From NCBI RefSeq assembly GCF_014268495.2, contig NZ_CP077087.1, forward strand, positions 4,219,501 through 4,283,500: a stretch of 64,000 nt of DNA. The letters run 5' to 3'. A program made the translations under genes and the position numbers. The notes under the pieces were generated by a model. The model saw only the letters and a list, made by a program, of their open reading frames with translations, had not been told where the DNA came from and ran no database searches. How positions within the stretch are numbered: position 1 is the stretch's first letter; each line of letters starts with the position of its first letter. Shown here in pieces: positions 52,432 through 59,991 of this stretch. This DNA comes from Pseudomonas monsensis (GTDB lineage: Bacteria > Pseudomonadota > Gammaproteobacteria > Pseudomonadales > Pseudomonadaceae).

Positions 52432-53534
52432 GGACGAGCCTCCTGTCTGGCGGCGGGCAACTGGCTGACTTCGCTGGTGCGACGCAGGTAGGAATTGGCG
52501 TAACCGGCGGAGCGTGCTGCGAGCAGCGGGTCGTCGGTGCCTTGGATACCGGCTGGCAGCACCAGCGGGTCATAGTTGATGTCACGGCACTCGCCGCTCA
52601 ACTGCGGTTGGGTTTTCTCCAGCACCAGGGTGCCGGCGTTCAGTACCTTGCGCCCCTCGGGCCAGGTTTTGCTGGCGTCGTTCACCGGGTCATCGGCATT
52701 GGCCAGGGTGATGTTCAACTGAAAACGCAGGGGCGCCGCGGCCAGGCGTTGCACCAAGTCTTTCTCCAGAAAATCGCTGCCCTCAGGCGCGGTGGCGCCC
52801 GCCGTGTCCTGGGCCAACGGTTTCATGCTCCAGCGCACGGCCTGCTTCTTGCCGCTGGCATCCACCAGATAGAACGCGTTGACGCTGTTGTAGGTTTCAG
52901 TGGCGTAACTGGCTGACGGCCTGGCGGTCTTGATCCACGTCAGAAATGGCACCGCCTCCGGGTGCGCGGCAAAGAACGCCGGGACCTTGGCCGGGTCCGG
53001 TTTACCGGTGGCCGGGTCCGGCGACTGCGCCTGTTGCAACTGATAGAACGCCTCGGGCGTGCCCACCGGGAACACCGGCATGCTGTTCATCCCGGTACGC
53101 CACTGCTGACCGTTGGCCTGGGTGAAGCGCAACGCCAGACTGCGAATCGGCACGCTGTTGTCCGGCGCATAGGGATTGCCCGCCGGCAAGGCGAAACGTC
53201 CGACCACCGGGGTCCGCGGATCGTTGAACACCTGCGCCGTGGAGAACGCGCGCGCCTCACCGCTGCTCTCGAAATGCCCGATCACGCACACGCCCTTGGC
53301 GTGATTGCGGCGGAAGCCGGGATGCACGCCGTTGTTTTTCTCCAGCACATCGACCAACGCCTTGGGCGTCAGCCGTTGTGGCTCAAAGTTACCGTGCACG
53401 TAGGCAAACGCCCCGGCTACAGCGCCGACCACAACGGCAATGCCGGCCAGTCGAAATAGCAGGCTCGCGGCACTCAAGGGCGGGCGCTGCGGCCTGCCAG
53501 GCGGAGAAGCGTGGGGTGAGGTGGGATCAACCAT
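52428..53534 (-). CDS. catalase-family peroxidase (SrpA-like)
   Basis: 368 residues from the ATG at 53534 (MVDPTSPHASPPG), 8 bases after TGGAG; the TTG six codons upstream is rejected. A transmembrane/signal segment (about 25-48, LAGIAVVVGAVAGAFAYV) implies a periplasmic location. Small heme-catalase fold: active-site His region RRNHAKGVCVIGHFES and the proximal Tyr motif ARSAGYANSYLRR near the C-terminus. Shorter than true catalases, as in the SrpA group, which act mainly as peroxidases. Cotranscribed with cytochrome b561 and preceded by an ECF-type promoter. Confidence 0.88.
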   Translation of the reverse strand: MVDPTSPHASPPGRPQRPPLSAASLLFRLAGIAVVVGAVAGAFAYVHGNFEPQRLTPKALVDVLEKNNGVHPGFRRNHAKGVCVIGHFESSGEARAFSTAQVFNDPRTPVVGRFALPAGNPYAPDNSVPIRSLALRFTQANGQQWRTGMNSMPVFPVGTPEAFYQLQQAQSPDPATGKPDPAKVPAFFAAHPEAVPFLTWIKTARPSASYATETYNSVNAFYLVDASGKKQAVRWSMKPLAQDTAGATAPEGSDFLEKDLVQRLAAAPLRFQLNITLANADDPVNDASKTWPEGRKVLNAGTLVLEKTQPQLSGECRDINYDPLVLPAGIQGTDDPLLAARSAGYANSYLRRTSEVSQLPAARQEARP

Positions 53535-53573
53535 GAAAGACTCCAGGGCCAATGGCCATAGGGGAAGGTGCTA

Positions 53574-53601
53574 TAAGACGCCCGTCTCGTAGGGTTATTC
53601 C
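53574..53601 (-). promoter_or_regulatory. ECF-sigma promoter of the peroxidase-cytochrome b561 operon
   Basis: On the minus strand GGAATAACC, 12 bp, then CGTCTTA. The promoter in front of the ECF sigma gene (57592) has the same GGAATAACC, the same 12-bp gap and CGTCTT. This defines the likely target site of the sigma factor encoded at 57675. Confidence 0.8.
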
Positions 53602-53655
53602 CTTTGCACTGTAGTTTCTTTCATGGCTCTGCGTGTGATGCCGCGTGCAGGCAGG

Positions 53656-54426
53656 CTACACCTGATCAAAACGGGGTTCGCGCTTCTCCAGAAACGCCTG
53701 CATGCCCTCTTTTTGCGCCGGGGTGGCAAACAAGCCATGAAACACTCTGCGCTCGAACAGGATGCCATCGCTCAACCCCGACTCCAGCGCTCGATCAACC
53801 GCTTCACGGGCTGCCAATGTCGCCGTTCGTGGAAACCCGGCGATGCGCTGCGCAACGGCCAGCGCCTGCTCAAGCAATTGATCGGCGGCCGTCACCCGCG
53901 ACAGCAACCCCGCCTGTTCCGCTTCCCGAGCACTGATCGAACGCCCGGTCAGGATCATGTCCATGGATTTTGCCCGGCCAATCAGGCGCGTCAGCCGTTG
54001 AGTACCACCCATGCCGGGCATCACCCCGAGGGTAATTTCCGGCAAGGCGAACGTCGCGGATTCGGCGGCGATGATCAGGTCACACATCATCGCCAGCTCA
54101 CAGCCACCGCCATAAGCGTAGCCCGCGACAGCAGCCACCTTCGGCGTCCGGAGCCGGGCAAAGGCATCCCATCCGGCGAAGTAATCTTGCTCAATCATGT
54201 CCAGGCAGGATTTTTCATGCATTTCCTTGATATCGGCGCCGGCGGCAAAGTAATCCTTGGTCCCGGTAATCACGAAGCACCCAACGCCCGGATCAGTGTC
54301 CAGCCCGTGCAGGGTTTCCAGCAGTTCACGCATCATTTCGGTGTTCAGGGCATTTCGGGCTTGCGGGCGGTTGAGCCGGATCAACACGACTCGGCCCTGT
54401 CTTTCGATCAACAGATTCATATTCAT
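53656..54426 (-). CDS. enoyl-CoA hydratase/isomerase family protein
   Basis: 256 residues. Complete crotonase: FAAGADIKEM oxyanion loop, GGGCELAMMCD and LPEITLGVMPGMGGTQRL, which hold both catalytic Glu residues of true enoyl-CoA hydratases. Starts 45 bp after the end of the membrane reductase gene and is probably cotranscribed with it and the adenylation-domain gene. Could be a general fatty-acid beta-oxidation hydratase or specific to the product of that operon. Confidence 0.88.
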   Translation of the reverse strand: MNMNLLIERQGRVVLIRLNRPQARNALNTEMMRELLETLHGLDTDPGVGCFVITGTKDYFAAGADIKEMHEKSCLDMIEQDYFAGWDAFARLRTPKVAAVAGYAYGGGCELAMMCDLIIAAESATFALPEITLGVMPGMGGTQRLTRLIGRAKSMDMILTGRSISAREAEQAGLLSRVTAADQLLEQALAVAQRIAGFPRTATLAAREAVDRALESGLSDGILFERRVFHGLFATPAQKEGMQAFLEKREPRFDQV

Positions 54427-54471
54427 CTCATGTCGGTAAAAAGTGTCGGGAGGAAAACAGTCGCCGCGAGC

Positions 54472-55806
54472 TCAGGAATCCCAGATGGCGCCGTAGGCCG
54501 GTATGCCACGCGCTTCCATTTCTTCGACCACACGTTCAGTCAGCCGCTGATTTGAGATGCAAATCACCGCTTCAGCGCCGAACGACTGCACGGCGGCATA
54601 GGCCAATGTCACCAGATCGGGTTTGCCGGACACATCCGTGTCCCAGATCAGCGCATCAGGCTGGGCCTCGAGGATTTCGTCCACCAGCGAATCGCCATAC
54701 GTGGCTCTCGGACTGCGGGTCGACCAGATCAGGCGGATGGGCACTTGCCTGGCGAGTAAATGGGGCAACACCGGTCCGATACCGCTGCCGGTGGCGATAT
54801 ACACCACCGATTTGAACAGTGTTTCGATATGCGCCACGCCGGCCGTGGTGATGCCCTTGACCCAGACATGTGTTGGCGCCTGCTCGATGAACGCCCCGGT
54901 CCAGTCGCCGGCCCGGGAAATGATCAGGCGGAAACCCTCCTTTCCCGGTGTGGGAATGTTGGCGAACGAATGCCATTCCCACAGCGGATTACGGCTGATC
55001 GCTGTGGCGGAGCCGGCAAACGGGGTGTGGTGCTCCAGGCGCACTATCACCGCATGCGACGAAGGCCGCACGAGGCTGACTGGCACTTTGCGTAATCGCA
55101 GCCACGGCAAGGCAATGCTCATCGTGACCAGCAGCAACATCCAGAACGAGGCGGACTGCACCAGCACATCGTTCAGCGCAGCCGCGCCATCCTGCTCCCG
55201 CGCAGAGACCAGCGTCATTGCCCAAAACATCGCCAACGCGGCCCACCCGGCGAAACGGTGGGTGCGTTCGAACGCATTATGAAAACGCCCGCGCAAGGTT
55301 GGCATCGCCATGACTGCCACCAGTAACAGGAGCCCCAACAACCCGCCACTCAGCCCGATCAGCGTCAGCGAAACGCCCCCCGCCCCTTCGAGCCGCTGCC
55401 AGATCATCGAACCGAACAACAGGGCAAACCACGCAATCGCGGCCATTGCGCCACCACTGTGCAGGCCGCCGAAGTGATAAACCTTGGCCAGCGACCGGCG
55501 AACCGCCAACGGCCAAGTCGTGGGCGCCCGGGTGGCCAGCCAGAACAACAGATTGATGAGGTACTGCTGACGAATCAGTATCGCCAGAGACAGATTCGCC
55601 ACCACCAGTGCCGACAACATCGGCAAATTCACACCGGCGGTGGACCACCACTGCCCGACCGTGATGCCGTACACCAGCACGGCGATGTTGCAGGCCAGCA
55701 CTAACACCACCAGACGGTTGTAATGCGAGAACATCGGCAGTGTTCCCAGACGTTGCCAGAGTGGCCGCCGGGCAGGCAGGACGATGCTCACCTGTGGCGC
55801 ACTCAT
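54472..55806 (-). CDS. membrane flavoreductase (ferric reductase/FNR-like), uncharacterised
   Basis: 444 residues from the ATG at 55806 (MSAPQVSIVLPARRP), which overlaps the stop of the upstream gene in ATGA. About six membrane helices (45-260) contain His residues at HFGGLHSGG and FERTHRFAG that could bind heme. A soluble C-terminal half follows: FAD-site-like EWHSFANIP near residue 300, then an NAD(P)-binding segment YIATGSGIGPVLPHLL and IRLIWSTRSP. This is the layout of transmembrane ferric reductase-like oxidoreductases. Translationally coupled to an adenylation domain. I recall fungal proteins that fuse such modules, but have not checked. Electron acceptor unknown. Confidence 0.72.
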   Translation of the reverse strand: MSAPQVSIVLPARRPLWQRLGTLPMFSHYNRLVVLVLACNIAVLVYGITVGQWWSTAGVNLPMLSALVVANLSLAILIRQQYLINLLFWLATRAPTTWPLAVRRSLAKVYHFGGLHSGGAMAAIAWFALLFGSMIWQRLEGAGGVSLTLIGLSGGLLGLLLLVAVMAMPTLRGRFHNAFERTHRFAGWAALAMFWAMTLVSAREQDGAAALNDVLVQSASFWMLLLVTMSIALPWLRLRKVPVSLVRPSSHAVIVRLEHHTPFAGSATAISRNPLWEWHSFANIPTPGKEGFRLIISRAGDWTGAFIEQAPTHVWVKGITTAGVAHIETLFKSVVYIATGSGIGPVLPHLLARQVPIRLIWSTRSPRATYGDSLVDEILEAQPDALIWDTDVSGKPDLVTLAYAAVQSFGAEAVICISNQRLTERVVEEMEARGIPAYGAIWDS

Positions 55807-57404
55807 GCCTGCACCCGCACTGGCTGCCCGCCGTCTGTTTGTTCGGCCTGATGCGCCACTGCCCACTCAAGAAGCAAACGCTTGTCGACCTTGCCCCGGG
55901 ACGTCAGCGGAATCTCGTCAACGGCGAGTATCAACGACGGCACGCAATAGTAGGCAAGCCGCGCTTCACAACAGGCACGCGCTGCATCGACATCTGTACT
56001 GGCGGGATAAACGAAGGCCACCAGATGACGATTGTCGAGCTTCAGCGTGACCGCCCGCTCGCAGGTCGGCGCGGACTCCAGCGCCGCCGACACCGCGTCG
56101 AGTTCAACCCGAAAGCCTCTGACTTTGACCTGATCATCGACACGCCCCAGATGTTCAAGCTCACCGTCTGCGGTCCAGCGCCCCAGGTCACGCGTGCGAA
56201 ACATCATACGTCCCTGGCCCAGAAACGGATCGGGCTGATACCGCTCGCGGGTCAATTGAGCATTGCCCAGGTAACCCGCCGTCACACAATCCCCGCCCGC
56301 CCACATCTCACCCTGCTCGCCCGGTCCGCACAGCTGCCCTGCTTCATCAAGCACATACACCGTGTTATTGGGCGTCGGCTTGCCGATCGTCAGCGCCCCC
56401 GAACCCCGATAGTGCTGCATGGTATTGACGATGGTGGTTTCGGTGGGCCCACAGGCGTTGTAAAACGTGCAGAACTTCGCCCAGCGATCTGCCAGCGGTT
56501 GCGGGCAAGGTTCACCCGCCAGAGCGACGACTTTCACCCGGGTGCAACGGGCGGGATCAAGGGTGGCGAGAATCGACGGCGTCGCAATCAGCACATCACA
56601 GTGTTCAGCGGTCTGCGCGATGTCTTTGCCCCGGATCAGCAGGGTTGCACCGTGGGCCAGACAACCCAGTACTTCCCAGGCCGCCATATCGAACGCGATG
56701 TTGAGGATCTGTCCGACTTTCAACCCCGGGCGCATCCCGAGATCACCGGGGCTGGTCAGCAAAATATTGCACACGTTGCGTTGGGTCACGCGCACGCCAT
56801 TGGGCAGTCCGGTGGTGCCCGAGGTAAACAGGACAAAACACAGTGAATCCGCTGACGACGTTGCGCCACCGATGTTCAGTTCGTCTTCGGCCACGGTGTC
56901 AGCACGGATGACTTCATCCAGATGAATGCACTGTTGCTCCGAGTCCAAGGGAATCGCCTGCGCCAGCTCAGACAGGGTCAGCACGACCCGCACCCGGGCG
57001 ACCGTCATGATGTGGCGCAACTGCGCAGCGGGAGTAATGCTCACGTGTTGAGGAATGTAAGCAGCGCCAACTTTCAACACCGCCAGCATGCCCACCAGCA
57101 TCGGAATCGAGCGCTCGACAAACAGCGCCACGTGGTCGCCAGGAAATACACCGTGTTCGAGCAGCGTCGTTGCGAGCCGATTCGCCTGGCGGTTCAACTC
57201 GCCGTAAGTGATGGACTGGCCCTGATGCTGCGCCGCGACAGCTTCGGGCCGTTCAACGGCTTGCGCTTCGATTGCGCGATGAATCAATGGCGCCTCCGGC
57301 GCGACTTGCGGGCCTCGACCGAAACGCTGCCAGGGATTGGGCTCAACGGTCACCTCGGGTGCAAAGCCTCGTAGGGACCGGCTAGATATCGCGAACGCTT
57401 GCAT
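55803..57404 (-). CDS. free-standing adenylation domain (NRPS A-domain-like)
   Basis: 533 residues from the ATG at 57404 (MQAFAISSRSLRGF), 7 bases after GGGAG; the open frame upstream is not supported. Core motifs in order: ITYGELNRQANRLA, FTSGTTGLPNG (193-203, with Asn202 where Lys is usual), FDMAAWEV (238-245, with the Asp that holds an amino acid alpha-amine), NACGPTE (316-322), FRTRDLGRW, GRVDDQVKVRGFRVEL and the catalytic Lys in RGKVDKRLL. No carrier, condensation or thioesterase domain. It probably adenylates an amino acid or similar acid. First gene of an operon with the membrane reductase and an enoyl-CoA hydratase. Confidence 0.8.
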   Translation of the reverse strand: MQAFAISSRSLRGFAPEVTVEPNPWQRFGRGPQVAPEAPLIHRAIEAQAVERPEAVAAQHQGQSITYGELNRQANRLATTLLEHGVFPGDHVALFVERSIPMLVGMLAVLKVGAAYIPQHVSITPAAQLRHIMTVARVRVVLTLSELAQAIPLDSEQQCIHLDEVIRADTVAEDELNIGGATSSADSLCFVLFTSGTTGLPNGVRVTQRNVCNILLTSPGDLGMRPGLKVGQILNIAFDMAAWEVLGCLAHGATLLIRGKDIAQTAEHCDVLIATPSILATLDPARCTRVKVVALAGEPCPQPLADRWAKFCTFYNACGPTETTIVNTMQHYRGSGALTIGKPTPNNTVYVLDEAGQLCGPGEQGEMWAGGDCVTAGYLGNAQLTRERYQPDPFLGQGRMMFRTRDLGRWTADGELEHLGRVDDQVKVRGFRVELDAVSAALESAPTCERAVTLKLDNRHLVAFVYPASTDVDAARACCEARLAYYCVPSLILAVDEIPLTSRGKVDKRLLLEWAVAHQAEQTDGGQPVRVQA

Positions 57405-57591
57405 GAGGAAACTCCCGTTTTCTGATTTCAACCATTTTTGGTGGTCACGTCCGTCGGGGGCATTGATTGCACCGTCGGGAAACGCGCCTTTCAAACGGGT
57501 TGATCCGGGAATACGAAAACCATTACACGCACTACAAATCGCGACGAACTATCCTACAAAGCAAAGGAAAAAGATTTACAGCACCTCCTCT

Positions 57592-57618
57592 GGAATAACC
57601 TTCGACGAGGAGCGTCTT
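57592..57618 (+). promoter_or_regulatory. autoregulatory ECF-sigma promoter
   Basis: GGAATAACC at 57592-57600, 12 bp, then CGTCTT from 57613. Same elements and spacing as the promoter before the peroxidase gene. It lies about 75 bp before the sigma factor start. Confidence 0.78.
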
Positions 57619-57674
57619 GCTTCCCGACGCTGTTTTTTGCGCCTCAGAGCATTACCCTCCATGAAGACTTCGGC

Positions 57675-58181
57675 ATGAACGCACTCGACGAACAACTGCG
57701 TGAACTCATCCCCAGATTGCGCCGCTTTGCCGTGTCATTGACGCACAACAGCAGCAGCGCCGACGATCTGGTCCAGGCGAGCCTTGAACGGGCCCTGTCG
57801 AGTTGGGGCGACAAACGCGCCGACGGTGATGTGCGTGCCTGGCTGTTTGCGATCCTCTACCGGCAGTTTCTCGATGCCTATCGGCGCTCCCGACGCTATG
57901 CGCGGATGCTCGAATTCTTTACCGGCCGGGACGATGCCCAACCTTCGGTCGAACGCACAGTCATCGCCCAATCGACGCTGCAAGCCTTTGATCGCCTGCC
58001 CACCGAGCAACGCGCCCTGCTGCTCATGGTTTCGGTGGAAGGCCTGACTTATAAAGAGGTCGCCGAGGTTCTCGACGCCCCGATCGGCACCGTGATGTCG
58101 CGTCTGTCCCGTGCCCGCCAGGCCTTGCGCCTCCTCAGCGACGGCGAAATCAATAGCCCTTCTTTGCGGATACTCAAATGA
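57675..58181 (+). CDS. ECF-family RNA polymerase sigma factor
   Basis: 168 residues with region 2 (LRRFAVSLTHNSSSADDLVQASLERAL, RAWLFAILYRQFLDAYRRSRRY) and region 4 (LPTEQRALLLMVSVEGLTYKEVAEVLDAPIGTVMSRLSRAR); no sigma 1.1 or 3 domain. Cotranscribed with its anti-sigma factor (4-bp overlap). Its probable targets are its own promoter and the peroxidase/cytochrome b561 operon, both with the same motif. The signal is likely oxidative. Confidence 0.93.
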   Translation: MNALDEQLRELIPRLRRFAVSLTHNSSSADDLVQASLERALSSWGDKRADGDVRAWLFAILYRQFLDAYRRSRRYARMLEFFTGRDDAQPSVERTVIAQSTLQAFDRLPTEQRALLLMVSVEGLTYKEVAEVLDAPIGTVMSRLSRARQALRLLSDGEINSPSLRILK

Positions 58182-58933
58182 TCAGCCTGCCTCCCAGCGA
58201 GCGTGATTTGCACGCTTATGTCGACCACCAGCTCAGCGACGCCGACCGGCGTGCACTGGACACCTGGCTGGCCAGTCACCCGGATCAAGCGGCCCAGGTT
58301 CGCGCCTGGCAACAGGATGCCCAGCAATTGCGGGCGGCGCTCGGGGGGGCGTTGCTGCAACCGGCCAATCCGGCCCTCGACCCGGCGATGATCCGGCAGC
58401 GCCGCAAGCGCCAGACGCAGCGGCACCTGGCGAGCGCCGCCGTCTTGTTGATGGCCGTGGGCATTGGCGGTTTCAGTGGCTGGCAGGCGCGGGAAATGAC
58501 CCTTGTGCGCCCGTCCCTGCTACCGATGACCGACGCGTTGCAGGCGTATCGACTGATTGCCCAGCAAGGCATGTTGCCGGCGGACTACAAGGTGGCTGAC
58601 AACGGCGATATGCAGCGCTGGCTCGACCGCTATTTCGCCCGGGCCAGTCGCCTGCCGGACCTGACGGCAGCAGGCTTTCAACCGGTCAGCGGGCGACTGC
58701 TCAGCACCGATGAGGGCCCGGCGGCGATGGTGATCTATGAGGACGGTGGCGGGCACAAGGTGAGTTTCTATGTGCGCCCGCCGGGACCGAAAAACACCTT
58801 TTTGCCACGGGGCAGCCGCAGTGACGGGGATTTGCAGGCCCAATACTGGTCGGGCGGCGGGTACAACTATGCGATGGTCAGCCCGGTCGACACACCGGTC
58901 ACCTCATTGCTCAAGCAGTCCCAATCCTTCTGA
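58178..58933 (+). CDS. anti-sigma factor, transmembrane
   Basis: 251 residues. N-terminal cytoplasmic anti-sigma part (LHAYVDHQLSDADRRALDTWLASHP, with the His-x-x-x Asp-x-x-Leu pattern but no Cys pair of the ZAS class), one membrane segment at about 88-105 (ASAAVLLMAVGIGGFSGW) and a periplasmic sensor domain. It would hold the ECF sigma factor at the membrane until a periplasmic signal arrives. Confidence 0.88.
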   Translation: MISLPPSERDLHAYVDHQLSDADRRALDTWLASHPDQAAQVRAWQQDAQQLRAALGGALLQPANPALDPAMIRQRRKRQTQRHLASAAVLLMAVGIGGFSGWQAREMTLVRPSLLPMTDALQAYRLIAQQGMLPADYKVADNGDMQRWLDRYFARASRLPDLTAAGFQPVSGRLLSTDEGPAAMVIYEDGGGHKVSFYVRPPGPKNTFLPRGSRSDGDLQAQYWSGGGYNYAMVSPVDTPVTSLLKQSQSF

Positions 58934-59022
58934 AAATGCCGAAAAACCGGTGGGAGCCGACCTGTTGGCGATGGCGTCGGATCAGCCACACTTTCTACTC
59001 CACAGGAGAAATCCGTGTCTGC

Positions 59023-59991
59023 TCAGAACCCCACGTCGAGCACCACGTTGTCCACATACGTCCCCGCTGGCGGCGTGGCCTGGTCGGTGTAGATCTTCGC
59101 GTTGTAATTGAAAATCTGACTGCCCGTGCCCAGCCCGTTGCCAGGATTGACCTCGGCATCAGTGCTCGCCCGCCGTGCCGCGCCGACGCTGCCCCAGCGG
59201 GTACTGCCGGCGCTTTTGAAAATGTCGTAGGCCAGATAATTACTCCCGGAAATCATCCGCCGCCGCCCGCCGGTGCTGAGCGGATTCTGCCCGTCGCTCA
59301 AACCCACGGTGTAGGCGCTGCCCTTGGTGCAGGCCAGGTTGATGGTCTGCCCGGTGACCGGCGTGAAAGCGCTGACCACCGGGGCACTGCCGAAGGCAAT
59401 GTTCGGCGCGGTGATCGTGCAATCGTTGGACACGGTCAGGTTGACCGTCAACGTCGTCGTGCCACTGTTGATGTCGCGACCGACACACACCGAACCGATG
59501 CCGATGCCCGAGCAGTAATTCCAGTTCCAGAAAATGCTCAGGGTCTCGGTGTACACCCCGGCCGCCACATTGCTGCCAATGGTCGTGCCAAGGTACAACG
59601 GCACGGTTTTCGGTGTCGTGCCGTTGAGCAGGCCGAGGGCGTCGATGATGCCATTGCGCGCAAAGTCGAAGGCGGTGCCGCGCGTCAGCGGGTAACTGGT
59701 GCTGTTGTTGGCGTAGATCGTGTAACTGATGACGTCACCCGTGGGGCCGACCAGCCCACTTTGCGTCGAGGACACCGTGCCCCAGAAATGATCACTGCTG
59801 GTCAACAGCGACAACAGCGAACCGGTGCAACTCAATCCGCCATTGAGTGTGGAACTGGGCTGCGAAACGGTGCGCACGGCAATCGAACTGATCGTGCCGA
59901 AGGCCGCCGGCGTGGTGCCCACCACCGAACACAGCGCCTGCGCCGCGCCCGGCAGCATCAGCATCAGCCACAGGCACAACCGCGCGGCCAT
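59023..59991 (-). CDS. two-domain spore-coat-U tip subunit, CsuE-like
   Basis: 322 residues from the ATG at 59991 (MAARLCLWLMLML), which overlaps the usher stop in TGATG; the longer open frame lies inside the usher gene. Signal peptide ending QALC, then two SCPU-type domains: the first from CSVVGTTPAAFGTISS, the second from NDCTITAPNIAFGSAPVVS, ending DNVVLDVGF. Two-domain structure at the end of the operon is that of the Csu tip adhesin. Confidence 0.85.
   Translation of the reverse strand: MAARLCLWLMLMLPGAAQALCSVVGTTPAAFGTISSIAVRTVSQPSSTLNGGLSCTGSLLSLLTSSDHFWGTVSSTQSGLVGPTGDVISYTIYANNSTSYPLTRGTAFDFARNGIIDALGLLNGTTPKTVPLYLGTTIGSNVAAGVYTETLSIFWNWNYCSGIGIGSVCVGRDINSGTTTLTVNLTVSNDCTITAPNIAFGSAPVVSAFTPVTGQTINLACTKGSAYTVGLSDGQNPLSTGGRRRMISGSNYLAYDIFKSAGSTRWGSVGAARRASTDAEVNPGNGLGTGSQIFNYNAKIYTDQATPPAGTYVDNVVLDVGF

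Noticed and set aside
57479..57506. ECF-like promoter before the adenylation-domain operon (minus strand GGATCAACC, 13 bp, CGTTTC)
   Set aside because: Two mismatches in the -35 and a 13-bp rather than 12-bp gap; too weak to list beside the two perfect sites, though it should be tested.
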